DNA of 64,000 nt from NCBI GenBank assembly GCA_035559775.1, contig DATMAU010000013.1, positions 7,732-71,731 of the forward strand, read 5' to 3'. The position numbers were made by a program, and so were the translations under genes. Shown here piece after piece: positions 25,461 through 33,272 of the stretch (the stretch's first letter is position 1; each line of letters opens with the position of its first letter). This DNA comes from AG1 sp035559775 (GTDB lineage: Archaea > Thermoproteota > Thermoprotei_A > Sulfolobales > AG1). Under the pieces are notes generated by a model. The model did no database searches. It was given only the letters and a program-made list of their open reading frames with translations, and was not told where the DNA came from.

Positions 25461-26114
25461 GTGAGTGTTAGCGATATTAAGAGTTTCTATGAGGATCTAA
25501 GGAGATCTCTGAAGGATCTTGAGGAGAGGGTTGTCAGACACCCAGTGGTCTCTGAAGCCCTTGAGGGGAGGCTGAGCGTCGATGTGATCAAGAGGTTTGC
25601 AATAAACCAATGGTATATCGTGAACCACGACCTAAGATCCCTCGCAGTAATGCTCTCAAGGGCAAGGGATATGGATGAGATAGATTATTTCAAAGCAGCT
25701 GTCGATGTGGATTACAAAGCCCTCCACGAGCTAAAAAGCTTCCTCATAGAGCTCGGCATAGAGCCCGTCAAACCCTCCGAAGCCTCCGTAAGACCCATGG
25801 CTGTTGCCTATACCCACTATATCTCATGGCTATCACAATACGCAAGCCCCGGGGTTATCGCCTTCGCATTCGCAGTGAACTTCCCAACATGGGGCCAGGC
25901 TTCATCAGCCTTTGGGTATGCTTTGGAGAAGAGGTATGGGTATAAGAACCTAGGGTTCTTCAAGATCTTTAACCCGCCCTATGATCAGTTTATAGAGAGA
26001 TCCTTGGCCATCGCATCAAAATACTACCCAGCCGAGAAGGGCTCGATGATTGTCGCAGCAACACTGATCCAGAAGTACGAGGGCATGTTCTGGGACACCA
26101 TATATAGTGGTTAA
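25461..26114 (+). CDS. TenA/THI-4/PqqC family protein
   Basis: A 217-residue helical protein of the heme-oxygenase-like TenA fold: VVRHPVVSEALEG at the start, FAINQWYIVNHDLRSL in the second helix, DYKALHELKSFLIELG, YTHYISWLS and GYALEKRYGY. Relatives include thiaminase/aminopyrimidine aminohydrolase TenA and PqqC-like oxidases. The usual TenA cysteine nucleophile is not evident, so this may be a PqqC-like or seryl-type variant and no reaction is assigned. GTG 25461 follows GGTGATCC. A separate TATA box, GTTTATTAAACC (about 25420-25431), suggests it is not part of the his transcript. Confidence 0.75.
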   Translation: MSVSDIKSFYEDLRRSLKDLEERVVRHPVVSEALEGRLSVDVIKRFAINQWYIVNHDLRSLAVMLSRARDMDEIDYFKAAVDVDYKALHELKSFLIELGIEPVKPSEASVRPMAVAYTHYISWLSQYASPGVIAFAFAVNFPTWGQASSAFGYALEKRYGYKNLGFFKIFNPPYDQFIERSLAIASKYYPAEKGSMIVAATLIQKYEGMFWDTIYSG

Positions 26115-26303
26115 GACCCATTGAACCCGGGATGATCACATTAGGGCGAAGGTTTTTTATAAATGTCTATAAACACGTGAAAAACTACAAGAGAGTAGCC
26201 AGTACAAGCCTTATGGTCAGCTTTGTCCACATAGAGAGTTGCAGAAGAAATGTTTACCCAGATATATGCCCTAACCTATATCTATATTTCAGGGAACTAG
26301 GGC

Positions 26304-26720
26304 GTGGAGTCCTGGAAGAGGTACTCGTGGATCGCGATGTTGTTTCGCATAGTAACCTATACTGTTATACTACTGGCTGGATTGAGCCTTCTACTTCCAG
26401 GAGTTATTATGTGGGTTCAGATCGGTGAACCCTGGGTCTGGAACATCATCGCAGGTGTTATCCTCATAGTAGCATCAGCATACTTGATAGCCTCGGGGGA
26501 GTGGAAACGACCTCCCTCCTCACCGGGTGAAGTGCTTGTTGGTGGTATTTTACTCTATGTGAGCCTTGCCGGCGGTATTATCCTCGTCACAGCCCTCCTG
26601 CTAAGGGGATCAGTGATCCCAGGGATCACTGGTGTGTTATTATTAGTCGCACAGACCGTGCTCTTCACACTCATAGGCCGCTTGGTCTATACCCAGCTAA
26701 GGCGGAGGATCTCGGGGTAA
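26304..26720 (+). CDS. Small four-helix membrane protein, unknown
   Basis: A 138-residue protein with four predicted membrane segments: YTVILLAGLSLLLPGVIMWV, IIAGVILIVASAYLIA, GGILLYVSLAGGIILVTALL and GVLLLVAQTVLFTLIG. Loops are short and the C-terminus is basic (YTQLRRRISG), so it probably faces the cytoplasm. I recognise no family. A TATA-like CTATATTTC (about 26280-26288) lies roughly 20 bases before the GTG start, fitting a leaderless message. Confidence 0.6.
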   Translation: MESWKRYSWIAMLFRIVTYTVILLAGLSLLLPGVIMWVQIGEPWVWNIIAGVILIVASAYLIASGEWKRPPSSPGEVLVGGILLYVSLAGGIILVTALLLRGSVIPGITGVLLLVAQTVLFTLIGRLVYTQLRRRISG

Positions 26721-26926
26721 CTACGACGTATAATTAAAAACCCTATATTTAAATAATCCTGTACTTTCAAATGAACAACAGGTTCTGCTCCTAAGCTATG
26801 GTGGTGTTCAGGTATTGTTTACATAGTAGATATAGGTCTCCTCAAAATCGACTCGCCAGCCATGGGTCGTTGTGGATATTGCTAGAGCAGTCTCGTGGGT
26901 ATTGCGGCAGAGCTTTAATGACCTAG
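26721..26926. other. Intergenic stretch between two membrane-protein genes
   Basis: No gene is supported here. It contains an A/T-rich segment with TATATTTAAATAAT (about 26745-26758) and the sequence GTTTACATAGTAGA (26817-26830), which resembles the palindromic operator upstream of the DoxX gene (47510-47524) but is not itself symmetrical. Confidence 0.4.
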
Positions 26927-27316
26927 TCAGCGGGGAAACGGCTCGGAGACAGTCTGCTTCCTTCTAGCGCGTGAGCTTATGAACCCCATATAGCCTGCAA
27001 TTGCTGATAGGGCAATGAGAGCCGTTACTATATATGGATGGGCTACCGAGGATCCTGGAAACACTTCGAGCCCCATCAGCACAAGCAGCGTGTTTAGTGT
27101 GAACACTGCTGGTGAGAGTATCTTGGTATAGGTGTTACCTTGAGTAAGCGCTACATATACTAGATAGCCCAGTAGGAATATATTTAGCACGCCCACCACC
27201 ATGTGGACCATGTGGACTTGCGCCGCTTCCGGGTCTAGTTCTGCATAGAAGCCTACGGCTAAGGAGGCTATAATACCTATGGCATACAGGATACACACTA
27301 TAAGCACTATATTCAC
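26927..27316 (-). CDS. Small four-helix membrane protein, unknown
   Basis: A 129-residue protein with four hydrophobic helices (VLIVCILYAIGIIASLAVGF first) and a basic C-terminal tail SSRARRKQTV. The loop after helix 1 carries HMVHMVVG with two histidines, and the segment before it ELDPEAAQ. Histidines facing the membrane can bind haem or metal, but I cannot assign a family. It converges with the upstream membrane-protein gene and starts just left of a family A element. Confidence 0.55.
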   Translation of the reverse strand: MNIVLIVCILYAIGIIASLAVGFYAELDPEAAQVHMVHMVVGVLNIFLLGYLVYVALTQGNTYTKILSPAVFTLNTLLVLMGLEVFPGSSVAHPYIVTALIALSAIAGYMGFISSRARRKQTVSEPFPR

Positions 27317-27400
27317 ATAGATCCTAGATCCCCCTACTGTTTAGGTAAGCTAGCCTATAAGCCTGGATTCGTGTCTGTAGTCTAGTGTTTATGCTAAAGA

Positions 27401-27749
27401 GGGGTTCGGGCTTCATAGCGGTTGATACTGCTTGGTATCAACTGCTCTTCCCTTGGCTTCATAGGCCTCAGGGCCCCTTTCATTGGATCCTTTATCCTTG
27501 GCCTCAACCCATTAGGGGACTCCAGCCCACAGCTCCCCCTCATAGCATTGCTCCGGTTCATTACTGTGGGGAAACCCCCACATCCTGGATCTCTTTGCCT
27601 TTAACCCGCCCACTCGAGTCTCTATCCCCACCCTCATTGTTGGGCGGCATCCCATAGAATAACAGGGCTTATATAATGTTCCACAGAGAAAAATTAAATA
27701 ATCAATCATTATAAACCACCATGAAACCAGAAACAGCCGGCTACGGCTT
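27401..27749 (-). mobile_element. Family A element (non-autonomous IS200/IS605-like), intergenic copy
   Basis: A 349-base copy close in sequence to 13935-14287 over its whole length, in the same orientation. Its hairpin end GCGGTTGATACTGC-TTGGTATCAACTGC (about 27418-27445) has two compensating changes relative to the 46388 copy: the opposed bases change together so the stem is kept. The other end is GCCGGCTACGG. It contains CATTATATAAGCC on its own strand. It occupies most of the 538-base gap between a membrane-protein gene and the acetyltransferase gene, whose TATA box lies 50 bases beyond it. Confidence 0.78.
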
Positions 27750-27854
27750 GCCCGGCCATGTTATAGCTAGTAGAGCTGTGAGTGGATCAAGGGCAGCAGT
27801 ACTTATATACCCCTACGCGGTGTTTATACTGAGAGCCCGTGATTTGGTGTAAGT

Positions 27855-28445
27855 ATGGAGGAGGATCTTGTAGCCTTTATTCGGGATGATTTTTCTACTT
27901 TGCCTGTGATAGAGATCTCTATGGGTAGGTGGCATAGTCATTTTGCAAGGGCTGTTAGGAAGCTTGGTGGTGTCGCGATAGATCTATATAGATCTGGCGA
28001 GCTTGTGGGGCAATCGGTGGTATATAGACTGGATCTGGGGTCAAGGGTTATGGGTGTTATCTACTATATAGCGATCCTCCCGAGATACAGGGGTCGGGGT
28101 TATGGGAAGGTGCTCTTGGCATCGGCCGAGGAGGCTCTATCGATGGGCGGTGTGGACTATTTTGTGGCAACCATATCTGGCGATAATGATCCCTCGATCA
28201 GCCTGTTCCAGTCCATGGGGTATAGTGTTTATTCATGGGGAGACATCTCGAAGATCTGTGGTTATAGGGCTATGGAGACTCTGAGGATGGAGACCTGCGG
28301 CTATGAGGATGATCTGATAGCTATAAAGAGAGATTCTGGGGAAGCTAGTCTGAAAGAGATATGCAGTGCTGATGGGAAAAGGGCTAGAAGGTGGTGGAGA
28401 GAGGCATGCCTCAAGCCATGGCTCACTATTAGAGGTCGCTTATAG
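27855..28445 (+). CDS. GNAT family N-acetyltransferase
   Basis: A 196-residue protein whose central GNAT motif A is IAILPRYRGRGYGKVLLA, with the acetyl-CoA pyrophosphate loop RYRGRGYG. The following SLFQSMGYSVYSWG is motif B. The substrate is not evident. The C-terminal 50 residues (RWWREACLKPWL) extend beyond the domain. The promoter box CTTATATACCCC is at about 27803-27814 and GGTGT precedes the ATG by 5 bases. Confidence 0.8.
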   Translation: MEEDLVAFIRDDFSTLPVIEISMGRWHSHFARAVRKLGGVAIDLYRSGELVGQSVVYRLDLGSRVMGVIYYIAILPRYRGRGYGKVLLASAEEALSMGGVDYFVATISGDNDPSISLFQSMGYSVYSWGDISKICGYRAMETLRMETCGYEDDLIAIKRDSGEASLKEICSADGKRARRWWREACLKPWLTIRGRL

Positions 28446-28563
28446 CTGGGATCAGAGCTAAGATCGCTTGGCTAGGGTAAGTTTATTCTCTATAGTTCTG
28501 ATCTATTCTAGGTAGTATTGTTTAAAGGCGAGGTATCCCTATATCCCTTGGTATCCAGCACCT

Positions 28564-29337
28564 ATGGGTAGGCTTGTTATAGAGAGATCTACTGAGAGGA
28601 GTGCTAAGGCTATATCTATCTACAAGGCCATCGAGGCTATGGAGTATGTGGCTGAGGAGCTCGGATGCCTTGACCCGCGTTTAACAAGTATCGGGGATAT
28701 TTATAGAGATGTGCTTGATATAAAAGTCTCTGTCTGTGAGGAGCCTGAGCCTGTCTTCAGGGAGGTTGTTAAGAGTATCGAGGATTCTATTGGGAGGAGG
28801 GTGAGGATCTCTAGGGGGTCTTCTGGATATGGTGTAGGGCTTAGGGATCTATATAGAATGCTCTCAGAAACCATCGAGCAGGATATCAGGGATCTTATGA
28901 AGCCATTCGCTCTAGAGACAGCGTATAGAGGTGGTGTTGAGTATATGTCGATCCTCCTATATAGCTCTAAATGGGTTATACTTGAGGGTGAGAGGCATAG
29001 GGTGAGGGTTCCATGGATAGACGAATCCATAGCGATAGCCCACACCCACCCGCCTGAGAACTGTATCCCCTCAAGACCAGATCTAGAGAGCTGTCTAGAG
29101 CTCATAAGCGGTGGGGGAGTGGTCTGCGGGATAGTGAGCATAGGCTGTATGTTCACATTATCGCTAGAATCGCTCCCAACAGAGGGGGATTTTGAGCATC
29201 TAATGAGGCTTATAAATAAATATGACGAGGTATTCGATGAGGTATTGGAGAGCCTGAGTGAGAGGGGGTTGAAGAGTATAGAGGAGATCTTTTCCAATAG
29301 AGAGGGCTCTCTGAGGGCTACCATAAAAGCTCTCTAA
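28564..29337 (+). CDS. JAMM (MPN+) domain putative metalloprotease
   Basis: A 257-residue protein. The zinc motif H-x-H-x7-S-x2-D is complete: H160, H162, S170 and D173 in AHTHPPENCIPSRPD. The upstream strand KWVILEGERHRV may supply the activating glutamate (E141 region). JAMM enzymes in archaea cleave ubiquitin-like SAMP conjugates or act in other isopeptide chemistry; here the 120-residue helical N-terminal domain is not one I recognise. No ubiquitin-like or E1-like gene is adjacent. The ATG is preceded by a TATA-like GTTTAAAGG region near 28520. Confidence 0.7.
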   Translation: MGRLVIERSTERSAKAISIYKAIEAMEYVAEELGCLDPRLTSIGDIYRDVLDIKVSVCEEPEPVFREVVKSIEDSIGRRVRISRGSSGYGVGLRDLYRMLSETIEQDIRDLMKPFALETAYRGGVEYMSILLYSSKWVILEGERHRVRVPWIDESIAIAHTHPPENCIPSRPDLESCLELISGGGVVCGIVSIGCMFTLSLESLPTEGDFEHLMRLINKYDEVFDEVLESLSERGLKSIEEIFSNREGSLRATIKAL

Positions 29338-29417
29338 AAACTAGGATCCGGATAAGCGTTGTTGGGAGTCTGTTATTATATATTAGGTTATCTGTGTTTT
29401 GTTTATTAGTGACTTAT

Positions 29418-29558
29418 ATGCCCCAGAGGACTGTGAATTTCAGCTTAAGCAGGGATGCCTTAGAACTTCTAGATAGGATTGCTAGGGAGAGGGGTCTTTC
29501 TAGGAGCGAGTTTATAAGATCGATCATTGAGGAGTATGTGAGAAAGAGGAAGAGGTGA
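29418..29558 (+). CDS. Small ribbon-helix-helix DNA-binding protein
   Basis: A 46-residue protein. RTVNFSLSRDALELLDRIAR forms the strand and first helix, and GLSRSEFIRSIIEEY the second helix of a ribbon-helix-helix (CopG/Arc) domain. Such proteins dimerise and bind operators through the strand. It lies 4 bases before another RHH gene in the same direction, so both are probably cotranscribed from the TATA box ATTATATATTA (about 29375-29385). Confidence 0.8.
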   Translation: MPQRTVNFSLSRDALELLDRIARERGLSRSEFIRSIIEEYVRKRKR

Positions 29559-29562
29559 GATC

Positions 29563-30216
29563 ATGGCTCAGAAGAAGACCCCCGAGGTAAGCGTATCTGT
29601 TATACTGGATGTAGAGGTGATAGACACTCTCGACGAAATGGCTAGGGAGAGGGGGGTCAGTAGATCCTTTATTATCAAAGAGATAATATACGAATACCTG
29701 GGCATGAAGAAAAGCGGAGAGCCACAGCTAGAGCTCGATGTAGAGGGGCTGAACGCGGCTGATATCCTTCTAGATAAGAGTGATAAGTATAGATGGCTGA
29801 GACTCACACTCATAGAACTATACCCCGAGATCTCGAGCGTGCTTGATAAGAAATGCCCATACTGTGGCAGGAGGTTCAGGGGTAGGGGGTATATGGCTAG
29901 ACACATAGCCAGGGGTAGGGGTCAATGCCCGAAGATCTATGGGGCTAGGGTTGAAAAAGCAGTCGAGCTGTACAGGGAATTCGTATCGATGGTGAGGCGT
30001 GAAACCATACATAGGCGGGGGAAACAGGTTGAGGTCTACGCTATACCCAACCCTAACTGTCCTAAGAATAGGAGGTGTAGAGAGAAGATCTTCAAGGATC
30101 TCGGTGAGGCTATAAGGTACTTCGTATCGAAGAAAAAGGCTGGGGAGAAGCGAAAGAGAAGAAGATCTAAGGAGGAGACTAAGGATTATCTATACATAGA
30201 CAGGGCGTCAGAGTGA
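29563..30216 (+). CDS. Ribbon-helix-helix protein with C2HC zinc finger
   Basis: A 217-residue protein with two recognisable parts. Residues 8-46 (VSVSVILDVEVIDTLDEMAR, then GVSRSFIIKEIIYEYL) are a ribbon-helix-helix domain. Residues 98-122 contain CPYC, H113 and C122 spaced like a zinc finger (CPYCGRRFRGRGYMARH). The C-terminal region is very basic (KRKRRRSKEE). It is probably a DNA-binding regulator that could pair with the small RHH protein just upstream. The target is unknown. The combination of RHH and zinc finger in one chain is seen in some crenarchaeal proteins, but I cannot name a characterised one. Confidence 0.7.
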   Translation: MAQKKTPEVSVSVILDVEVIDTLDEMARERGVSRSFIIKEIIYEYLGMKKSGEPQLELDVEGLNAADILLDKSDKYRWLRLTLIELYPEISSVLDKKCPYCGRRFRGRGYMARHIARGRGQCPKIYGARVEKAVELYREFVSMVRRETIHRRGKQVEVYAIPNPNCPKNRRCREKIFKDLGEAIRYFVSKKKAGEKRKRRRSKEETKDYLYIDRASE

Positions 30217-30608
30217 ACTAAGGGCATTCACCACTCAATCCTATGCTGCCCGCCTCATCATCCAAGAATAACTCCGCACAGGGTTAGAAAAGCTTTGGAT
30301 ACCTGGTTTTATATGTAGTTTCTGGATAGCGTGTCTTAATATCTAGAGTGCTAATTGATCCTTAGTATTAATATTTGGTCGAGACAGCGCGATGGTGGGA
30401 AAATCTGTGGGTTGTAGATCTTCACAGCTATTAAGTCTCGTTCGATTATAAGATCACGTTTAAACCCTATATAGTAACGCTATGGTGGAAGTCGTATTAG
30501 GTTAAACTTAAGGTGTCTCTGGGTCTCTATAGATCGATCTATAGATAAGCTTGCAAGTAGTGAACTAGATACTCTTTACTCTATGTATCCAAAGCCGTTG
30601 TGTGAGGA
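30217..30608. other. 392-base intergenic region, no gene seen
   Basis: The stretch lies between the RHH-zinc-finger gene and the convergent inositol-phosphate synthase gene. No reading frame of note, no tRNA and no family A or B element is visible. It is A/T-richer than neighbouring genes and includes the self-complementary TAGATCGATCTA (about 30531-30542). It may simply hold both terminators. Confidence 0.4.
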
Positions 30609-31709
30609 CTATCTAGCCTCGTTTATATCGATACCCTTCTCCACATATTCTAAGAACCATCTATATGCTGTCTCATCATCCGGCGCCTGGATCGGTGGGT
30701 GTTTAAATAGATACGCACTAGGGCCTTTTATAGGGCCGCTATGACCTCTATCGAGTGCTAGTTTGGCTACCCTTATAGCGTCTAGCAGTACCGCGGCTGC
30801 CATTGACTTGTCATCAACGCTCAGCTTAGCTTCAAGTGTTACTGGAAGGCCTCCGAAGGATCTTCCTTTTATGTATATGTATGCTATCTTCGTGTTATTT
30901 AGGAATGGTATATAGTCGCTCGGACCTATCCTCACTCTCCCCTCGTTCTCAAGCTTATCTCCGTAGGGGAGTATGCTTGTCACAGCCCTTGTCTTGCTGA
31001 TCCTTTTGGAGTATAGTCTCTCCTCATCGACCATGTTGAGAAAATCAGTATTGCCCCCGATGTTTAGCTGGTATGTCTCGTCTATGAGAACTCCTCTCAT
31101 GTGGAGGAGCTTTATAAGGGTTCTGTGGAGAATAGTTGCACCGACCTGTCCCTTGATATCGTCGCCGAGTAGGGGGACTCCGGCTTCTCTATATAGCTTC
31201 TGCCATGCATTGCTCGGGTCGCTTGCTATAAAAACAGGGATCGCGTTTATAAAGGCAGCACCAGTCTCGAGTGAAGCCCTTGCATAGAGCCTAGAGGCCT
31301 CCTCGCTCCCAACGGGGAGTAGGTTGACTACGACCTCGGTTCTGGAAGATCTAAGGATGTCAACGATATCCCCGAGCCCAACGTTAGACTCTATAGGCTC
31401 GAAAACACTCCTCATATGGGGAGCTACTCCATCTAGAACAGGGCCTGGCGATACTGTGACACCTGTTTTCCCGACATCGAAGATCCTTGGGACACTGTTA
31501 GGGGGTTCGTGTATAGCTTCACCGAGATCTTTGCCAACCTTCCTGCGAGATATATCGAAGGCTGCTACAAAATCTATATCCCCAACCCTATAGCCTCCTA
31601 TGCTCTCTGTCATCACGCCCTCTATAGAGCCTCTAGCCTTATACATATATACAGACTGGACAAGCATGGAGGCTATGTTACCAACACCGACAAGCGCAAC
31701 CCTGATCAA
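30609..31709 (-). CDS. ino1: Inositol-1-phosphate (myo-inositol-3-phosphate) synthase
   Basis: About 366 residues. It opens IRVALVGVGNIASMLVQSV, the Rossmann NAD loop, and has VVNLLPVGSEEASRLYA, FINAIPVFIASDP, LLGDDIKGQVGATILHRTL and LNIGGNTDFLNM, all conserved in archaeal MIPS. The enzyme isomerises glucose 6-phosphate to inositol phosphate using NAD+, feeding archaeal inositol phospholipids and, in hyperthermophiles, di-inositol phosphate. TTG 31709 follows GGTGGGG; TTG 31721 and GTG 31718 are slightly longer alternatives. The gene stands alone. Confidence 0.93.
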   Translation of the reverse strand: MIRVALVGVGNIASMLVQSVYMYKARGSIEGVMTESIGGYRVGDIDFVAAFDISRRKVGKDLGEAIHEPPNSVPRIFDVGKTGVTVSPGPVLDGVAPHMRSVFEPIESNVGLGDIVDILRSSRTEVVVNLLPVGSEEASRLYARASLETGAAFINAIPVFIASDPSNAWQKLYREAGVPLLGDDIKGQVGATILHRTLIKLLHMRGVLIDETYQLNIGGNTDFLNMVDEERLYSKRISKTRAVTSILPYGDKLENEGRVRIGPSDYIPFLNNTKIAYIYIKGRSFGGLPVTLEAKLSVDDKSMAAAVLLDAIRVAKLALDRGHSGPIKGPSAYLFKHPPIQAPDDETAYRWFLEYVEKGIDINEAR

Positions 31710-31950
31710 AAGCCCCACCAACAGGTCTTTGATGTGTTAAGAATAACGATAGACCGGGGATCTCGGGATAACACGTTTGATCGTGCGTATAGCTGGCATT
31801 CCATTTGGCAGCCCATATAACTCATATAAGGGGAGTATATAAGAATGCATAGAGACAGAGGGATTTGTTTCATCACGGTTAATATAGTTTTATACAGGTG
31901 GAGGGCCGATCATAACCAAACCCTATGAGAAAATGAATATCTTAGAATAG

Positions 31951-31989
31951 TGGTAGCCGGGCGGGGATTCGAACCCCGGTCACGGGGGT
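31951..31989 (-). tRNA. Probable 3' half of a tRNA (split or fragment; initiator-like)
   Basis: On the minus strand the sequence reads A38, CCCCC (39-43), GTGAC variable loop, T-arm CGGGG-TTCGAAT-CCCCG, acceptor strand CCCGGCT, A73 and encoded CCA. Every element of a tRNA 3' half is present and well paired. A 5' half (AGCCGGG then a D-arm) is absent in the preceding 120 bases and in the following 120. Instead the half is preceded by an all-G/C stretch (GGGGGCGGCGCGCCGGGG) and a TATA box. The A-A-C junction suits the bulge cut by splicing endonuclease. The implied A1:U72 pair, A37-A38 and CCC at 39-41 are features of archaeal initiator tRNA-Met. A tRNA fragment left by integration is the alternative. 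Confidence 0.6.
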
Positions 31990-32011
31990 TCTCCCCGGCG
32001 CGCCGCCCCCG

Positions 32012-32022
32012 GATTTATTATC
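32012..32022 (-). promoter_or_regulatory. TATA box before the tRNA half
   Basis: GATAATAAATC on the minus strand lies about 28 bases before the first tRNA base and 12 bases after the stop codon of the GTPase gene. The spacing predicts a transcript starting at or a few bases before the half, so the half appears to have its own promoter rather than being a passive remnant. Confidence 0.5.
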
Positions 32023-32034
32023 CATGCTGGGCTT

Positions 32035-33216
32035 TTATTCTTTGCCTCCTATTGTTGCGTGTATCTCTACAATATCCCCGTCTTTAAGCACGTGGTCAGA
32101 GCCCACCCTCTCGCCTGGATAGTTTGCCGAGGGCCCCCAGATCCTCGCGTATTTAAAGCCTCTATATAGATCTTTATGTATAGCTTTAGCCACCTCGAGA
32201 ACAGTTGATCCCTTCTTGGTTACGAGGGGTTTTTTAGATGGCTCGGCGTTCACGGGTTTTGTATATATCCTCATGATCTCTAGCCTCTCGAATATAACCC
32301 TGCCCACGTTCTCTAAACCCATCCCGGTTAGTGCTGAGCAGCATATAACAGGGATCTCCTGTGGTACTGTTTTTCTCAGCTCCTCACACTTGCTCCCATC
32401 GTCCAGGTCGGCTTTGTTGCCCATAACGATCGATGGTCTATATATGATCGCCCCCATGACCGCGTTCTCGATATCGTCTAGGGTTACTTCTCCATAGAGC
32501 TTTACAGTAGCCCTGTAGATCCTATAGCCCTCGAGGATCTTTTTCACGTCCTCGCTCGTCCCATCTATAAGCTTGCCATGGTATATGATCCTTATGCCGG
32601 GCGACCCCTGATCCTTCTCAACAACGGCATAGCCTCTGGGCTTCGTGATCCTTATATCATCTTCCTCAAGGGTCTCGACGAGCTCTTTATAATCCTCGGA
32701 GGGGTTTTGGGAGAGGTCTATAACTATTATAGCACCGTCGGCGTTTCTTAAAAGCCCTATGGATCTTCTATTCCACCTAGAATCCCTGTCACCCCTTATA
32801 ATAGAGGGGGCTTCGACGAGCTGGAACTGTATATCCTGGTAATCAAGCATCCCTGGGATAGGGACTCTGGTTGAGTATGGTATATCAGAGGGCGTGACCT
32901 TAGCGTTGGTAAGCCTCCCCAGGAGGGCTGTCTTACCGGACTTCGTAAAACCGATCATTATGAGCTGTGCAGCCCCAGATCTCTCGATTGTGAATAGAGA
33001 GGGCCCCCCACCTCCTTTCCTAGACTTTCTGCTCTCCATCTCCTCTCTAAGCTCGGCCATCCTCCTCCTAGCCCATCTAACAAGGTTCTCGGTACCCTTG
33101 TGCTTCGGGACAGCTGAGAGGAATTCCTGCAATGCTTGGAGCTTCTCCTCAGGGGTTCTTGCCTCCTGGTACTTAGCGAACTTAGACCTAGCCTCTGGGG
33201 GTAGGTTGGTAACCAT
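32035..33216 (-). CDS. DRG/Obg-like GTPase with TGS domain
   Basis: A 393-residue protein. After a helical N-terminus the G1 loop is GFTKSGKTALLG, G4 is GNKADLDD and the C-terminal 90 residues form a TGS domain (KKGSTVLEVAKAIHKDLYRG then HVLKDGDIVEIHA). The G3 loop, normally DxPG in this family, reads VEAPSIIRG, so both the Asp and Gly are missing. DRG proteins act on ribosomes in translation. The domain order is DRG-like, yet this G3 change suggests an atypical GTPase or a pseudo-GTPase. ATG 33216 is preferred over the longer start at 33318. Confidence 0.8.
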   Translation of the reverse strand: MVTNLPPEARSKFAKYQEARTPEEKLQALQEFLSAVPKHKGTENLVRWARRRMAELREEMESRKSRKGGGGPSLFTIERSGAAQLIMIGFTKSGKTALLGRLTNAKVTPSDIPYSTRVPIPGMLDYQDIQFQLVEAPSIIRGDRDSRWNRRSIGLLRNADGAIIVIDLSQNPSEDYKELVETLEEDDIRITKPRGYAVVEKDQGSPGIRIIYHGKLIDGTSEDVKKILEGYRIYRATVKLYGEVTLDDIENAVMGAIIYRPSIVMGNKADLDDGSKCEELRKTVPQEIPVICCSALTGMGLENVGRVIFERLEIMRIYTKPVNAEPSKKPLVTKKGSTVLEVAKAIHKDLYRGFKYARIWGPSANYPGERVGSDHVLKDGDIVEIHATIGGKE

Positions 33217-33272
33217 ACCTAGTCCATTAATATCTCTGTGACAAGGAATAAAATGGTGTAGCTTTCCTGAGG

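Noticed and set aside
26132..26428. 98-codon plus-strand frame overlapping the small membrane-protein gene
   Set aside because: It has no hydrophobic or domain pattern, overlaps the better supported 26304-26720 frame and has no ribosome site.
30520..30560. Palindromic TAGATCGATCTA as a possible operator
   Set aside because: It lies between converging 3' ends, far from any start, and is composed of GATC/CTAGA words common throughout this genome.
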